A stretch of 64,000 bases of DNA, taken from assembly GCF_019039105.1 (NCBI RefSeq), contig NZ_JAHPIV010000005.1, positions 1 to 64,000 on the forward strand. Direction: 5' to 3'. A program made the position numbers and the translations under genes. This DNA comes from Desertibacillus haloalkaliphilus. Lineage in GTDB: Bacteria > Bacillota > Bacilli > Bacillales > KJ1-10-99. Every line of letters begins with the position of its first letter. Position 1 is the stretch's first letter. Shown here in pieces: positions 49,504-60,734 of the stretch. The notes under the pieces are model-generated. The model did not search any database. It was not told where the DNA came from and saw nothing but the letters and a program-made list of their open reading frames with translations.

Positions 49504-51219
49504 ATGAGCAATAAACAAACTAATTTACTCCTTCAAAAATTAAATGTTAATCAAAGAAACATCAAAAATGATGTAATCGCTGGTTTCACCCTTTTTATAA
49601 TGCTTGTTCCACAAGGGATGGCCTATGCTATGCTTGCAGGTCTGCCTCCTGTCATGGGGTTATATGCATCAACAATCCCTCTTTTTATTTATGCTTTTTT
49701 CGCTTCTTCAAAGCATTTGTCGATCGGACCTGTTGCAACAACTTCCTTACTTGTGTTCACGGGGGTTTCGGTCTATTCCGAACCGGATTCAATGCATTAT
49801 ATCTCACTTGTATTAGTTCTTACAATCATGGTAGGGATCATTCAGCTTTTATTTGGCCTTTTGAAAGTAGGATTTATTGTAAAATTTATCCCACATTCTG
49901 TTTTGAATGGTTACACGTCAGCGGCCGCCATTGTGATCGGTCTGAGTCAGGTTCAGCATCTACTAGGTATAGATATGTCGAATCATTTGCAAGTTCATCT
50001 TCTCTTATTTGAGCTCATCCAACATGTGAATGAACTGAATTTATACACCGTCTTCATTGCAGCCGGGAGTATTGTTATGCTTCTCGGATTAAAACGAATG
50101 AAAGGTCGTATGCCTGCTGCACTTATTGTTGTGATTGTATCCATTGCGCTGGTTTCATTTTTTCAATTGGATCATAAAGGGGTTCAAATTGTGGGAGGAG
50201 TTCCAAATGGCTTTCCTTCTTTTGCATTACCTAATCTCAATATTGATTCCATTCAAATGCTATTGCCAATGGCATTTACGATTGCCATCGTTAGTTTTAT
50301 GGAGTCCCTTGCTATTGCTAAAACCATGGGACGAAAGGGAAAGTATAAAATTTACGCGAACCAAGAGTTGAAGGCTTTAGGTATTGCTAATATCTTTGGT
50401 GCATGTTTTCATTCCTACCCTGTTAGTGGTAGCTTTTCTAGAACAGCAGTCAATAAAGAAGCAGGTGGTCACAGTCAATTTACATCAATTGTAACGGGTC
50501 TATTTATCATGATTACGATCCTGTTTTTCACATCACTTTTTTATTATTTACCGAATGCAGTCCTTGCTGCCATTATTGTTGTAGCCGTATATAAATTAGT
50601 AGATATTAATGAATTGAAGCATTTATATAAAGTCAATCCATTTGAAGGTTGGACGTGGATCACAACTTTTACAATAACTTTATTTGTAGGGATTCAATGG
50701 GGCATCCTATTAGGAGCAATCTTTACACTATTGCTGATCTTAATGAGAAGTACAAAACTTAATATTATAGAGGTAGGGTATATAAAAGAGAAGAAAGCAT
50801 TCAGAGATTTAAGTCGCTATCCAAATGCAATGACGTTAGAAGATGTCTTGTTGGTTCGTATTGATTCTTCCTTGCACTTTGCAAATAGCTCTATTTTAGA
50901 TGAAAAGATAAAGGGGCTTATTCGTCACAAACCTAAAACAAAGTGGGTAGTAATTGATATGGCAGGCGTAAATGATATTGATACGATATCCGTTGAAACG
51001 TTAGGTGAAATCATTGAGTATTACCAAGAGGAAGACGATATCAGGTTTTTGTTCGCAAACATGAAGGGCGCAATTCGAGATAAGGTAAATAAAGCTGTAT
51101 GGAAACGCCACTATCCCGAACCCATCAATCTTTCGTTAGAAAAGGTGTTAAAAGAAAAAGGATTTAACTACAAGGAGTCACGAAAATATACCTCTGATAT
51201 AATTGATTATCAAATATAA
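49504..51219 (+). CDS. SulP-family anion permease with STAS domain
   Basis: AGGGAAGATTTCGAG precedes ATG 49504. The 571-residue protein has the SulP core of ten or more helices, starting NDVIAGFTLFIMLVPQGMAYAML and AGLPPVMGLYASTIPLFIYA. It has the SIGPVATTSLLV and FHSYPVSGSFSRTAVN motifs, then a cytosolic STAS domain (about 455-555; VLLVRIDSSLHFANSSIL, WVVIDMAGVNDID). Family members move sulfate, bicarbonate or other anions. The first STAS strand and the Asp before DTISVETL look intact. It is transcribed alone between terminators. Confidence 0.9.
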   Translation: MSNKQTNLLLQKLNVNQRNIKNDVIAGFTLFIMLVPQGMAYAMLAGLPPVMGLYASTIPLFIYAFFASSKHLSIGPVATTSLLVFTGVSVYSEPDSMHYISLVLVLTIMVGIIQLLFGLLKVGFIVKFIPHSVLNGYTSAAAIVIGLSQVQHLLGIDMSNHLQVHLLLFELIQHVNELNLYTVFIAAGSIVMLLGLKRMKGRMPAALIVVIVSIALVSFFQLDHKGVQIVGGVPNGFPSFALPNLNIDSIQMLLPMAFTIAIVSFMESLAIAKTMGRKGKYKIYANQELKALGIANIFGACFHSYPVSGSFSRTAVNKEAGGHSQFTSIVTGLFIMITILFFTSLFYYLPNAVLAAIIVVAVYKLVDINELKHLYKVNPFEGWTWITTFTITLFVGIQWGILLGAIFTLLLILMRSTKLNIIEVGYIKEKKAFRDLSRYPNAMTLEDVLLVRIDSSLHFANSSILDEKIKGLIRHKPKTKWVVIDMAGVNDIDTISVETLGEIIEYYQEEDDIRFLFANMKGAIRDKVNKAVWKRHYPEPINLSLEKVLKEKGFNYKESRKYTSDIIDYQI

Positions 51220-51395
51220 TGAGTGAAAACGATAGGTAGCATTAACGCGTCAGATTCCAAGTTACGTTTTACTTCATAGTTAAGTAAGCAATGAGCGTTT
51301 CTAAAAGAACGAAACGAACTTAGGTTTCTCTAACCGTATAAAATCAACGGAAAATGAGCTGACAATTTAATGTAACCAGGATTCAACAAGGTACT

Positions 51396-51450
51396 AATGG
51401 AATGAGAAAGGCTTGGATGATATTAAAATCCAAGCCTTTCTCATTCCATT
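51396..51450. terminator. Bidirectional terminator, perfect 23-bp inverted repeat
   Basis: Arms 51396-51418 and 51428-51450 are exact complements around a nine-base loop. The core is GAGAAAGGCTTGGAT, and T-rich sequence follows on both sides. It separates the convergent SulP and BCCT genes. Otherwise 51220-51395 is empty. Confidence 0.85.
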
Positions 51451-51572
51451 TTACTCAGACGAGCTGGAGCTGTGTTTTTACGTTTTGCATCATACAAGTG
51501 AAAACATTAGTCTCGAACACGTTTAGATGAGTAGCGAAGAAATGGTATGAATGGGCGAAACATAAAGAAAAG

Positions 51573-51605
51573 AAAAAACCACCCTCAGCCAGCAGGTGGT
51601 TTAGA
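51573..51605 (-). terminator. Terminator of the betaine transporter gene
   Basis: On the minus strand AAACCACC pairs with GGTGGTTT around TGCTGGCTGAG, followed by TTTTCTTTTC. It lies just beyond the BCCT stop. Confidence 0.75.
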
Positions 51606-51638
51606 AGAGTAAAGATTCTAGGCAAATCACTAGAAGCT

Positions 51639-53180
51639 TTAACTTACTTCTCGAGTCACTTTCTTCTCTATGTTCTTCTTACGGTCTTTTCTTTTTGTTC
51701 TTTTTTCAACATCTTGATTGGCTGCCTTGTAAAATGAGGATCCCATTAACAGTATGACAATGGAAAATGGTAGTGCAGCAATTATTAACATATTCTGTAG
51801 CCCTTGTATACCACCGAAATAAACAATGATGGCAGCCATTGCTGACATGGCAACACCCCAAACAATTTTAACTGAATTAGCAGGGTTTATTGAGCCTCCT
51901 GTACTTAGCATTCCAAGGACAAACGTTGCTGAGTCTGCTGAAGTAATGAAAAAGACTGCGATGACAACGATCGTTATAAGTGACATTAATTCACCTATTG
52001 GGTAATTTTGAAGGACACCAAACGTTGTCGTTTCAAGAGAGTAGCTAGATATTGTATCAATTCCGTTTTGTTCAATATTCAAGGCGGAAACACCAAACAC
52101 GGCGAAAAAGATAAAGCATACAAATGCAGGGACAAAAAGCACACCTAGCAAAAATTCTTTAACTGTACGGCCCTTGGATATCCTAGCGATAAAAATCCCA
52201 ACAAATGGAGCCCAAGAGATCCACCATGCCCAGTAAAAGATTGTCCAATTGTCAATCCATGTACGACCACTTTCATTTAATGGAGAAATACGGAAACTCA
52301 TATCAAAAAAGTTAGCGATGTAGCTTCCGAGCGTAGAAGTAAACATGTTTAAGATGTATAAGGTAGGGCCAACGATAAATAACATCAGTAATAGTACAAA
52401 TCCAAGTCCCATATTGGCATTACTTAAATATTTTATTCCTTTTCCGATTCCGGACCACGCAGAGAAAATAAATAGACCAGTGGCAATAGCTAAAATCAAT
52501 AATTGCATTCCGAAGTTATTCGGTGTATGAAAAAGGTAAGCTAAGCCGGCATTAATTTGTGCGGAACCAAAGCCGAGGGTTGAAGCTACCCCCACTATAG
52601 TAGCGAAGATCGCGAGGGTATCAATTATTGTCCCTGCTTTTCCGCGCATATTCTTTTCTCCAAAAATAGGGATAAGTGTAGCGCTAATTAATCCAGGAAG
52701 GCCTTTGCGAAACTTAAAGTAAGCTAAAGCGAGCGCCACAACGCCATATACTGCCCACGCATGTACACCCCAATGAAAAAAAGAATATTGGAGCGACTGT
52801 CTGATGGCCTCATTAGATCCAGCCTCAGCCCCTGGTGGACTTATAAATGCATGGGAAATCGGTTCGGCCGTCGTCCAAAAAACTAAACCTATTCCCATTC
52901 CAGCACTAAATAACATAGCAAACCATGAAGCTAAACTAAACTCAGGCTGATCATCATCTTTCCCCAATTTAATCTTTCCAAAGCGAGAAAAGATGAGGTA
53001 GATACAAAATGTCAACAATAGCATAATAATTAATAAGTAGTACCATCCGAACACCTCGGAGATATATGTAGTCACGTTGGAGGATAAGGATTGTAAATGC
53101 TCAGGCGCAGCGGCTCCCCAAACGACTAGTACTACACATATAATTAGTGCGTACCAAAAAACTGAACTAACATTCTTCAC
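51639..53180 (-). CDS. BCCT glycine betaine transporter, OpuD type
   Basis: GAGGTG lies seven bases before GTG 53180. The 513-residue protein has twelve helices and the full BCCT signature: SAGMGIGLVFWTTAEPISH, FFHWGVHAWAVYG and NWTIFYWAWWISWAPFVGIF followed by ARISKGRTVKEF. The Trp cluster forms the trimethylammonium site in known carriers, so glycine betaine or a related osmolyte is the likely substrate. The basic C-terminal tail (KRTKRKDRKKNIEKK) resembles osmosensing tails. Its upstream region shares TCACTG boxes with the amidohydrolase operon. Confidence 0.88.
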   Translation of the reverse strand: MKNVSSVFWYALIICVVLVVWGAAAPEHLQSLSSNVTTYISEVFGWYYLLIIMLLLTFCIYLIFSRFGKIKLGKDDDQPEFSLASWFAMLFSAGMGIGLVFWTTAEPISHAFISPPGAEAGSNEAIRQSLQYSFFHWGVHAWAVYGVVALALAYFKFRKGLPGLISATLIPIFGEKNMRGKAGTIIDTLAIFATIVGVASTLGFGSAQINAGLAYLFHTPNNFGMQLLILAIATGLFIFSAWSGIGKGIKYLSNANMGLGFVLLLMLFIVGPTLYILNMFTSTLGSYIANFFDMSFRISPLNESGRTWIDNWTIFYWAWWISWAPFVGIFIARISKGRTVKEFLLGVLFVPAFVCFIFFAVFGVSALNIEQNGIDTISSYSLETTTFGVLQNYPIGELMSLITIVVIAVFFITSADSATFVLGMLSTGGSINPANSVKIVWGVAMSAMAAIIVYFGGIQGLQNMLIIAALPFSIVILLMGSSFYKAANQDVEKRTKRKDRKKNIEKKVTREVS

Positions 53181-53340
53181 ATTTTCACCTCAATTATTTT
53201 TACTCACTTAACTTTCCACGTTATTCGAAAGAAAGCTCTCGTTTACCAAATCCAATGGTAATAGAGGCTCCGTCATCTACCTTCAACAACTGGTAAAAAA
53301 TTTTAGCAAAAACAGTCGAGAAATAGCAAATCGATTCTAA

Positions 53341-53390
53341 AGTGATTATCACTGTTTACCTCGTTTAACGAAGGTCAGTGAAACTCAGTG
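53341..53390 (-). promoter_or_regulatory. CAGTG/CACTG boxes upstream of the betaine transporter
   Basis: AGTGATTATCACT (53341-53353) is a palindrome with a one-base centre. TCAGTG occurs at 53375 and 53385, again 10 bases apart, matching the array at 46115 in inverse orientation. 53181-53523 otherwise has no gene. Confidence 0.5.
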
Positions 53391-53523
53391 ATAGTTTTTC
53401 ATATTTTCATAGTATTTATAATAAATACTTGTTCTTTTATAGGGGGTCTCTGTTATAATATTCTAGTATTACATAACTGCTCAGCGTTTAATAAACATTA
53501 ATTTATAAAATGGGGTTTAAAAA

Positions 53524-53895
53524 ATGTTAGTGAACCATAAAAAGGTAAATAGTTCATCTTATTATTTAACGTTGTATATCAAGTCTAGAAAAAAGGTATT
53601 CGATCAAACAATATCTGATCGGTGTAAAATGATTTTTGAAGATATTGGAGCGCAATATCATATTGATATAAATCATTGGTGTACTGAACAAGACCATCTC
53701 TTCATTAATATTAATGTTCAAACTTTTGGTAATGTAGCTGATTTTGTTGAAGATTTTAAGGTTTCTAGTTCAAAGATACTTAAGAAAGAATTCCCTCAAC
53801 TCAAAAGAAAGTTCTGGAAAACGAACTTATGGGAAAAGGATTTCCATTTAACACCTGTAAAGGGCTACCACTGTTCAATAAGAACTAAATTTTAA
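53524..53895 (+). CDS. TnpA-like (IS200/IS605) protein with degenerate HUH motif
   Basis: ATG 53524 follows a weak site (GGGGTTTAAAA). The 123-residue product resembles the Y1 transposase fold in its middle: DHLFININVQTFGNVADFVE, then FKVSSSKILKKEFPQLKRKFW. The expected D-H-x-H motif is DHLFI, with the second His replaced, and the C-terminal helix with the catalytic Tyr and Gln is not recognisable (the protein ends GYHCSIRTKF). It is therefore probably inactive for transposition and may be domesticated. No tnpB or palindromic element ends were found. Confidence 0.6.
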   Translation: MLVNHKKVNSSSYYLTLYIKSRKKVFDQTISDRCKMIFEDIGAQYHIDINHWCTEQDHLFININVQTFGNVADFVEDFKVSSSKILKKEFPQLKRKFWKTNLWEKDFHLTPVKGYHCSIRTKF

Positions 53896-54177
53896 CTATA
53901 TCAAACATTCTCAAATGAGCCTCAATTAATGTTTTATAAAGCAACAGGGATCGGTTCTGTTGCTTGTACATTTCTTCATGAGTAGGTTGGAAACCAGGAT
54001 AATCTGATTTAATCGAATACAACAGAAAAAACTAAGCTAAGTTGAGTTTAAGCGCCTGATCAATCCTCATCCTTATAAAGTATGTAATAAGGTGGAAAAG
54101 AAGGATAATTTACGAAAAAATGGGTGATTGTCAGGGATAAGTTAAGAAAAATAAACACAAACCGAGTTATGGGTTAT

Positions 54178-54213
54178 AAAAAATGAGGAGGGGTCAACCC
54201 CTCCTCATTTTTT
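54178..54213. terminator. Perfect hairpin terminator
   Basis: AAAAAATGAGGAGGGGT and ACCCCTCCTCATTTTTT pair completely around CA; it can act in both directions. A smaller GCAACAG/CTGTTGC hairpin lies at 53942-53964. No gene lies in 53896-54442. Confidence 0.85.
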
Positions 54214-54276
54214 ATGCATTTATTCTCTTAATTTTCATAGTATTTATAAGTGTAATGTTTGATATAATTTATTTAT

Positions 54277-54326
54277 TAATAATAGTTATAAATAAATATT
54301 GACTTTAAAGTGATAAGTGTTATCAT
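54277..54326 (+). promoter_or_regulatory. katG promoter with PerR-like boxes
   Basis: TAATAATAGTTATAA (54277-54291) differs at two positions from the PerR consensus TTATAATnATTATAA. TTGACT (54299-54304), 16 bases and TATCAT (54321-54326) form a sigma-A promoter. A second palindrome, TGATAAGTGTTATCA (54311-54325), overlaps the -10 region and could be a second PerR or Fur-like site. Confidence 0.7.
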
Positions 54327-54415
54327 TGGGTTATGTTTAACTTTTACTTCTATGGGGTATGGGAAGTAAGTGAAAAATAAATAGGATTGTATACGTTAGT
54401 TAAATGATTTACTAA

Positions 54416-56626
<2,211 letters not shown>

Positions 56627-56653
56627 CAACTAGTAATCCTGATAAGCTTAAAT

Positions 56654-56690
56654 GTAGGTATTCGTTTCGACACTTACGAATACCTACTCT
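56654..56690 (+). terminator. Terminator of katG
   Basis: GTAGGTATTCGT pairs exactly with ACGAATACCTAC around TTCGACACTT, then TCTTT. Confidence 0.75.
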
Positions 56691-56884
56691 TTGAAGCAAA
56701 TAGGAGCTAATTGTATGAAGGGTGATTAAAAGAATGGTTTTTGTCTCAAACGGGACAAGGGTCGGGACAAAACAAGTTAAAATATAAATATTGGCAATGG
56801 CTTCACTCGCCACATGCCAGTTGTGAGAAACTCACTCACACCGGTCTTTTAAAAAGTTGGTGACGGTTACGCTCATTGCCTCGA

Positions 56885-56926
56885 GGCTGGGACAAAAGGT
56901 ATAAACACCAACCTTTTGTCCCAGCC
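56885..56926. repeat. Long hairpin of the GGGACAAAAGGT type, copy 2
   Basis: GGCTGGGACAAAAGGT (56885-56900) and ACCTTTTGTCCCAGCC (56911-56926) form a perfect 16-base stem with the same core as the hairpin at 43997. Fragments (GGGACAAGG, CGGGACAAAACAAG) occur just upstream at 56754-56780. The rest of 56691-57104 has no gene. Confidence 0.75.
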
Positions 56927-57104
56927 TATTTCCATTTGATTAGTGGTTACATCTGTTATTTATTAAATTGGACCTTTCGTGATTTCAATAAGTTTAGAAA
57001 TGATAGCAAAGATCTTTGCGTTCACATCTGTTATCCCAAAATCCAGCTAATCTATTAAAGTGCATTTCTAAATAGTTTTAGCTTGTTGGTTTAGAAGTAA
57101 TTAC

Positions 57105-57242
57105 TTAATTTTTGTTCATCTTTTCTTCTGAATGTTTTGTTTCTTTAACATTGAAAACACGGTCAATATCTAACGATGGCTTTCCTCGAATTGCATCATT
57201 CGATCCGATCGTAACATTCTCTTTATTAAATTTTTTTGGCAT
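57105..57242 (-). CDS. Small conserved-looking protein (45 residues)
   Basis: TAGGAGGAATGTGTTT precedes ATG 57242 on the minus strand, one of the best ribosome binding sites here. The product begins MPKKFNKENVTIGSNDAIRG, continues KPSLDIDRVFNVKETK and ends EEKMNKN. It is soluble, charged and probably unstructured; length and composition resemble small acid-soluble or stress proteins, but I do not recognise it. Monocistronic, divergent from the MOSC gene. Confidence 0.65.
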   Translation of the reverse strand: MPKKFNKENVTIGSNDAIRGKPSLDIDRVFNVKETKHSEEKMNKN

Positions 57243-57404
57243 AAACACATTCCTCCTAAAATCTAGTTATATTAAGGTACCCTGTTTTAAAGGAATGTAT
57301 TTATTTAAACTTTTTGAGAATAGAGAGTGTTGAACTGTATTGATACTAGAGATAAATTTAATTTCTGAAAGTTAGATTAAAATGAATATAGGGGAGTGAA
57401 AGAC

Positions 57405-58133
57405 ATGTTAGTCGGTCAAATCAAGGAAATTATTCGTCATCCGGTAAAATCTTTTCGGGGAGAAAGTGTACAACGATCTAAAATAATGGAATATGGTTTA
57501 TATGGAGATCGTAGTCATGCTTATTTAGATGATTCAAAAAAAGAGAAATTCTTAACCATAACGGAACTCCAAGAAATGGTTCGATATAAAGCTAGGTTTG
57601 TGGGAGAAGAAGCATTAGAGGAATATCCTAAAGTCGAAGTCATCACGCCTGAGGGGAAGGTATTTGATTGGGAGGATCAAGAATTAATTAAACAATTGGA
57701 AAACAAATCGAAACGAAAAATCTCTACTAAGCAATATACTCCTTCACATGTACCTATTGGACCCATTGCTGTAGAACACATACTACTTGCCACAGATGCT
57801 TCATTGGATAAGTTGGAAGAACTATGGGGAAAGGACGAAGTTGATTCGAGGCGATTCCGTCCTAATTTATTTATTTCATTAAAGGATAAAGTACCTTTTA
57901 TTGAAGAAGAATGGATTGGCCGACGTATTAAAATAGGAACTGAAGTAGAGGTGGAATTTGTAGGCCATTGTAAAAGGTGTATGATTATTACTGTTAATCC
58001 TGATAGTGCCGAAAAAGATTCAAGTTTACATCAAACCGTTATAAAAGAAAGGAACAATAATTTTGGCGTGTATGCTTCTGTGATAAAAACAGGTGACATT
58101 CACGTAGGTGATGACGTTCACCTTCTTGATTAA
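57405..58133 (+). CDS. MOSC-domain protein
   Basis: AGGGGAG lies eight bases before ATG 57405; GTG 57396 is too close. The product (242 residues) has the MOSC N-terminal barrel (GQIKEIIRHPVKSFRGESVQ, YGLYGDRSHAYLD) and the MOSC core (about 120-240): FRPNLFISLKDKVPF, EVEFVGHCKRCMIITVNPDS with the conserved Cys, and KTGDIHVGDDVHLL. MOSC proteins handle sulfur on molybdenum cofactor or reduce N-hydroxylated compounds. No molybdenum enzyme is adjacent, so its partner is unknown. Confidence 0.85.
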   Translation: MLVGQIKEIIRHPVKSFRGESVQRSKIMEYGLYGDRSHAYLDDSKKEKFLTITELQEMVRYKARFVGEEALEEYPKVEVITPEGKVFDWEDQELIKQLENKSKRKISTKQYTPSHVPIGPIAVEHILLATDASLDKLEELWGKDEVDSRRFRPNLFISLKDKVPFIEEEWIGRRIKIGTEVEVEFVGHCKRCMIITVNPDSAEKDSSLHQTVIKERNNNFGVYASVIKTGDIHVGDDVHLLD

Positions 58134-58359
58134 TTTTCTAGTAGCAAAAGTATACGATAAATGTAAATGACTCAATATGTCCTCTGTATCGTAAATCCTA
58201 TAATGCTCCCTTTCGTCATCAAATGACTTAAGGGAGCAGATCAATTCCCTTGCTATGGAGGCACAAGGTTTTTATGGGGGTCAGTATCCATAGATGTTGG
58301 TTTAGCTAATTTAATCCTTTAAAGGTCAGGAAAAACGCCAGTAACGAAGTTTCACTTAT

Positions 58360-59106
58360 TTACTCGTCCGTAGTACCTAATGTCATTCCACCATCAACAA
58401 CAATTTCTGTGCCCGTACAATAAGAGCTTTCGTCAGAGGCAAGGAATGCAACAACCTGAGCAATTTCAATTGGCTGTCCAATTCGTCCTAGTGGAACTGA
58501 ATCGTAATAATCAGGAACACCCTCTCCTTGAGTGGCCATTTCTGTTTCGATTCCACCCGGATGGACCATATTCACTCGAATTCCTTTTGGGCCTAATTCA
58601 ATAGCTGCGGCTTTTGACATTGCAACCACTGATGCTTTTGTTGCAGCGTAAGTAGAAGACCTACTAATTGGAGCAAATGCAGAAATCGACACATTGTTGA
58701 TAATGGAGCCTTTTTGCTGTTTCTCCATCTGTGGAATAACAGCTTGCATCCCCATGAATACTCCAAGTTGATTAACATGAATCAACTGCTGGTAGTCCTC
58801 TAATGTTGTTTCTTTAAAAGCTTTTCGTTTTAAAACTCCAGCATTATTCACTAACACATCAATCTTATTGAATTTGTTTATCACTTTATCGACTGCTGCC
58901 CTCCATTCGGATTCCTTGCTGACATCTAACTGAATCGGAAAGGCGCGATCTTCTCCAATCGACTTAGCCACTACTATAGCCTCATCATAGCTCCGAGCAC
59001 CAATTCCCACTTTAGCCCCTAATGAGGCAAGGTGCTGAGCAATAGCTTTACCTTGCCCCCGGTTAGCCCCAGTAATAAGAATGACATCATCTTTTAAATT
59101 CGGCAT
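58360..59106 (-). CDS. Short-chain dehydrogenase/reductase
   Basis: GGAGTGAGGATATGCC surrounds ATG 59106. The 248-residue protein is a classical SDR: cofactor motif [24 protein letters not shown], catalytic Ser in INNVSISAF and YAATK (Tyr, Lys), then the conserved [13 protein letters not shown] and the C-terminal [11 protein letters not shown]. The Arg after GA (IGARSYDE) suggests NADP use. Substrate unknown; the sequence is close to 3-oxoacyl reductase and glucose-dehydrogenase-like members. Lone gene; 59107-59401 has no other gene. Confidence 0.85.
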   Translation of the reverse strand: MPNLKDDVILITGANRGQGKAIAQHLASLGAKVGIGARSYDEAIVVAKSIGEDRAFPIQLDVSKESEWRAAVDKVINKFNKIDVLVNNAGVLKRKAFKETTLEDYQQLIHVNQLGVFMGMQAVIPQMEKQQKGSIINNVSISAFAPISRSSTYAATKASVVAMSKAAAIELGPKGIRVNMVHPGGIETEMATQGEGVPDYYDSVPLGRIGQPIEIAQVVAFLASDESSYCTGTEIVVDGGMTLGTTDE

Positions 59107-59401
59107 ATCCTCACTCCTTCGTTCTTCAATACAAAGCTTGGTCTATATGGGACTTTAACATACAAATACTGTTTATCCCTGTTTTTTATTTTAAGCGGGT
59201 CTATCATTGAAATTTATTTTCCTTGTCCATCGGTTTAAAGCGACTTGCCGAAAGTTTAAAAAGCGTTGTGATATTAGTATTGTCCTTATTTACCTAATTT
59301 TTCGACAAATCGTGCTAGTATCGACAAAGAGTGACAAGTCCTTTATGCTATAAAAAGGGTTTATGCCCATGATTTTAGCCCTATTCATTATAATAGAAAA
59401 A

Positions 59402-59475
59402 GGCAAACTTATCGAAAGGTAAGGACGCAAAGCTACGAGTCTAAAATCCTCTTGGATAAAGATAGTCGGGTTGCC
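59402..59475 (+). promoter_or_regulatory. Cyclic di-GMP-I (GEMM) riboswitch, second copy
   Basis: GGCAAACTTATC, GAAA loop, GGTAAG, GACGCAAAGCTACGAGTCTA, a variable arm and GATAGTCGGGTTGCC. It aligns with the copy at 21977 along its length. TATAAT at 59389-59394 could be the -10 of its own promoter. Confidence 0.9.
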
Positions 59476-59499
59476 AAGAATAATAACAAATGGTTGTTT

Positions 59500-59534
59500 G
59501 GCTATCCCTATTTACCTCTGGGATAGCTTTTATT
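59500..59534 (+). terminator. Terminator of the second c-di-GMP riboswitch
   Basis: GGCTATCCC pairs with GGGATAGC around a 12-base loop, followed by TTTTATT. Its place 25 bases after the aptamer implies transcriptional control. Confidence 0.8.
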
Positions 59535-59564
59535 CATTACTGACATAGGAAAGAAGGTTTAGAG

Positions 59565-59933
59565 ATGATAGTAGTAGATAAAAAGAAATATAAAATGGCA
59601 ATTGACGAGGCTGCAAAGGAAATTCATGTGCAGGTGCATGGGCTAATTAGGGAGGGAGATGCAGAAGGTTACATGGCCGATTTACAGGACACGATTAATA
59701 AAGTGTCTAGACAAGAGTATACATTTGTTGTCGATGCTACACATCAAACGCCAGTACCATCAAAAGTTGTACCGCAGCTAGAGCAAACGATGCAGTTTTA
59801 TTCTAAGTTAGGTTTTAAGGATATCCTTTTAGTAAAACCTGCATCTAAAATTGCTCAAGTTCAAATAAGAAATGCACTTGAAAGAATTAAGTTTACAGGT
59901 ACGATTATTGATCGTGCATCTCGCTCAATATAG
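59565..59933 (+). CDS. STAS/SpoIIAA-like small protein under c-di-GMP control
   Basis: GGAAAGAAGGTTTAGAG precedes ATG 59565. The 122-residue product alternates strands and helices in an anti-sigma-antagonist-like order: EIHVQVHGLIREGDAEGYMA, a helix to QDTINKV, TFVVDATHQTPVPSKVVPQ, and FKDILLVKPASKIAQVQIR. The usual phospho-Ser position of SpoIIAA is not evident, so it is a STAS-like fold by inference. First gene after the riboswitch, followed by a GNAT-like gene after 39 bases. Confidence 0.65.
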   Translation: MIVVDKKKYKMAIDEAAKEIHVQVHGLIREGDAEGYMADLQDTINKVSRQEYTFVVDATHQTPVPSKVVPQLEQTMQFYSKLGFKDILLVKPASKIAQVQIRNALERIKFTGTIIDRASRSI

Positions 59934-59972
59934 TCACGTCCAAAATAGTAACCTTTGAAAGGAAGTCAACAA

Positions 59973-60683
59973 GTGGAAACAACACTAGAGTTATATACAT
60001 ATGAAATTTTAACAAAGGAACAAACAACGTTAATACAGAAAGCAGCTGATTGTCTAGCACGCTCATTTGTTGGTGTAGATGTATCAGGAAAATGGGTGCA
60101 GGAACCAATGGTAGGTCAATTAAAGCTACGTTATGAGGATTTCTATAAATTTACCAAGGATTATTTAGACTCTACCGTAGAGCAGGGATATTGCGTAGTC
60201 GCTCAAGATCGTAATCATAATGTTGTTGGTGTACTTGCCGGAGACACAAATGCACCAGAGATTATCGGAGAAGATGTATTTGAAGGTTCATTCTATGATA
60301 TGAATGTAATTTTACATGTTTTGGAAGATGTTGATAAACGTTTCATGGAAGATTATAAAAAACGAAACGGGAAAGAAATCAACGATGGAGAGTTATTGCA
60401 TATATTCATGTTAGGGGTGACAGCAACAAGTAACCGTCACGAGGTTATTCAGCAATTAGGAAATAAATTGATAACAAAGGCATCTTCAAATGGATTGAAG
60501 GCAGTTTTAGCTGAAGCGACAAACTCGAAGTCGGTACGTGTGCTAGAGAAGTATCACAATATGGAGAAATATAAAGATTTAGAAGGAAATTATATTGTAC
60601 ATAAATACCAGGATAATAGTAGGTTAAATGGTATTCATGCAAATATAGCTGATGGAACATATATACTTATTAGAGAGCTATAA
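59973..60683 (+). CDS. GNAT-like acetyltransferase domain protein
   Basis: AAAGGAAG lies before GTG 59973; TTG 59955 overlaps it. The 236-residue protein has a GNAT-like layout: QKAADCLARSFVGVDVSGKW, a strand YCVVAQDRNHNVVGVLAGD, a LLHIFMLGVTATSNRHEVIQ segment in place of motif A (the usual Q-x-x-G-x-G is changed to a looser SNRHEVIQQLGNKL), and KAVLAEATNSKSVRVLEKYH. Substrate unknown. Middle gene of the c-di-GMP-regulated unit; the MCP gene follows after 51 bases. Confidence 0.6.
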   Translation: METTLELYTYEILTKEQTTLIQKAADCLARSFVGVDVSGKWVQEPMVGQLKLRYEDFYKFTKDYLDSTVEQGYCVVAQDRNHNVVGVLAGDTNAPEIIGEDVFEGSFYDMNVILHVLEDVDKRFMEDYKKRNGKEINDGELLHIFMLGVTATSNRHEVIQQLGNKLITKASSNGLKAVLAEATNSKSVRVLEKYHNMEKYKDLEGNYIVHKYQDNSRLNGIHANIADGTYILIREL

Positions 60684-60734
60684 AATGATCATAATCGGTT
60701 TATCAAATATTAAAAAGTAGGGGATTTATTTATC

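Noticed and set aside
57112-57333. 73-codon plus-strand frame
   Set aside because: It is the antisense shadow of the 45-residue minus-strand gene, which has the better ribosome binding site and composition.
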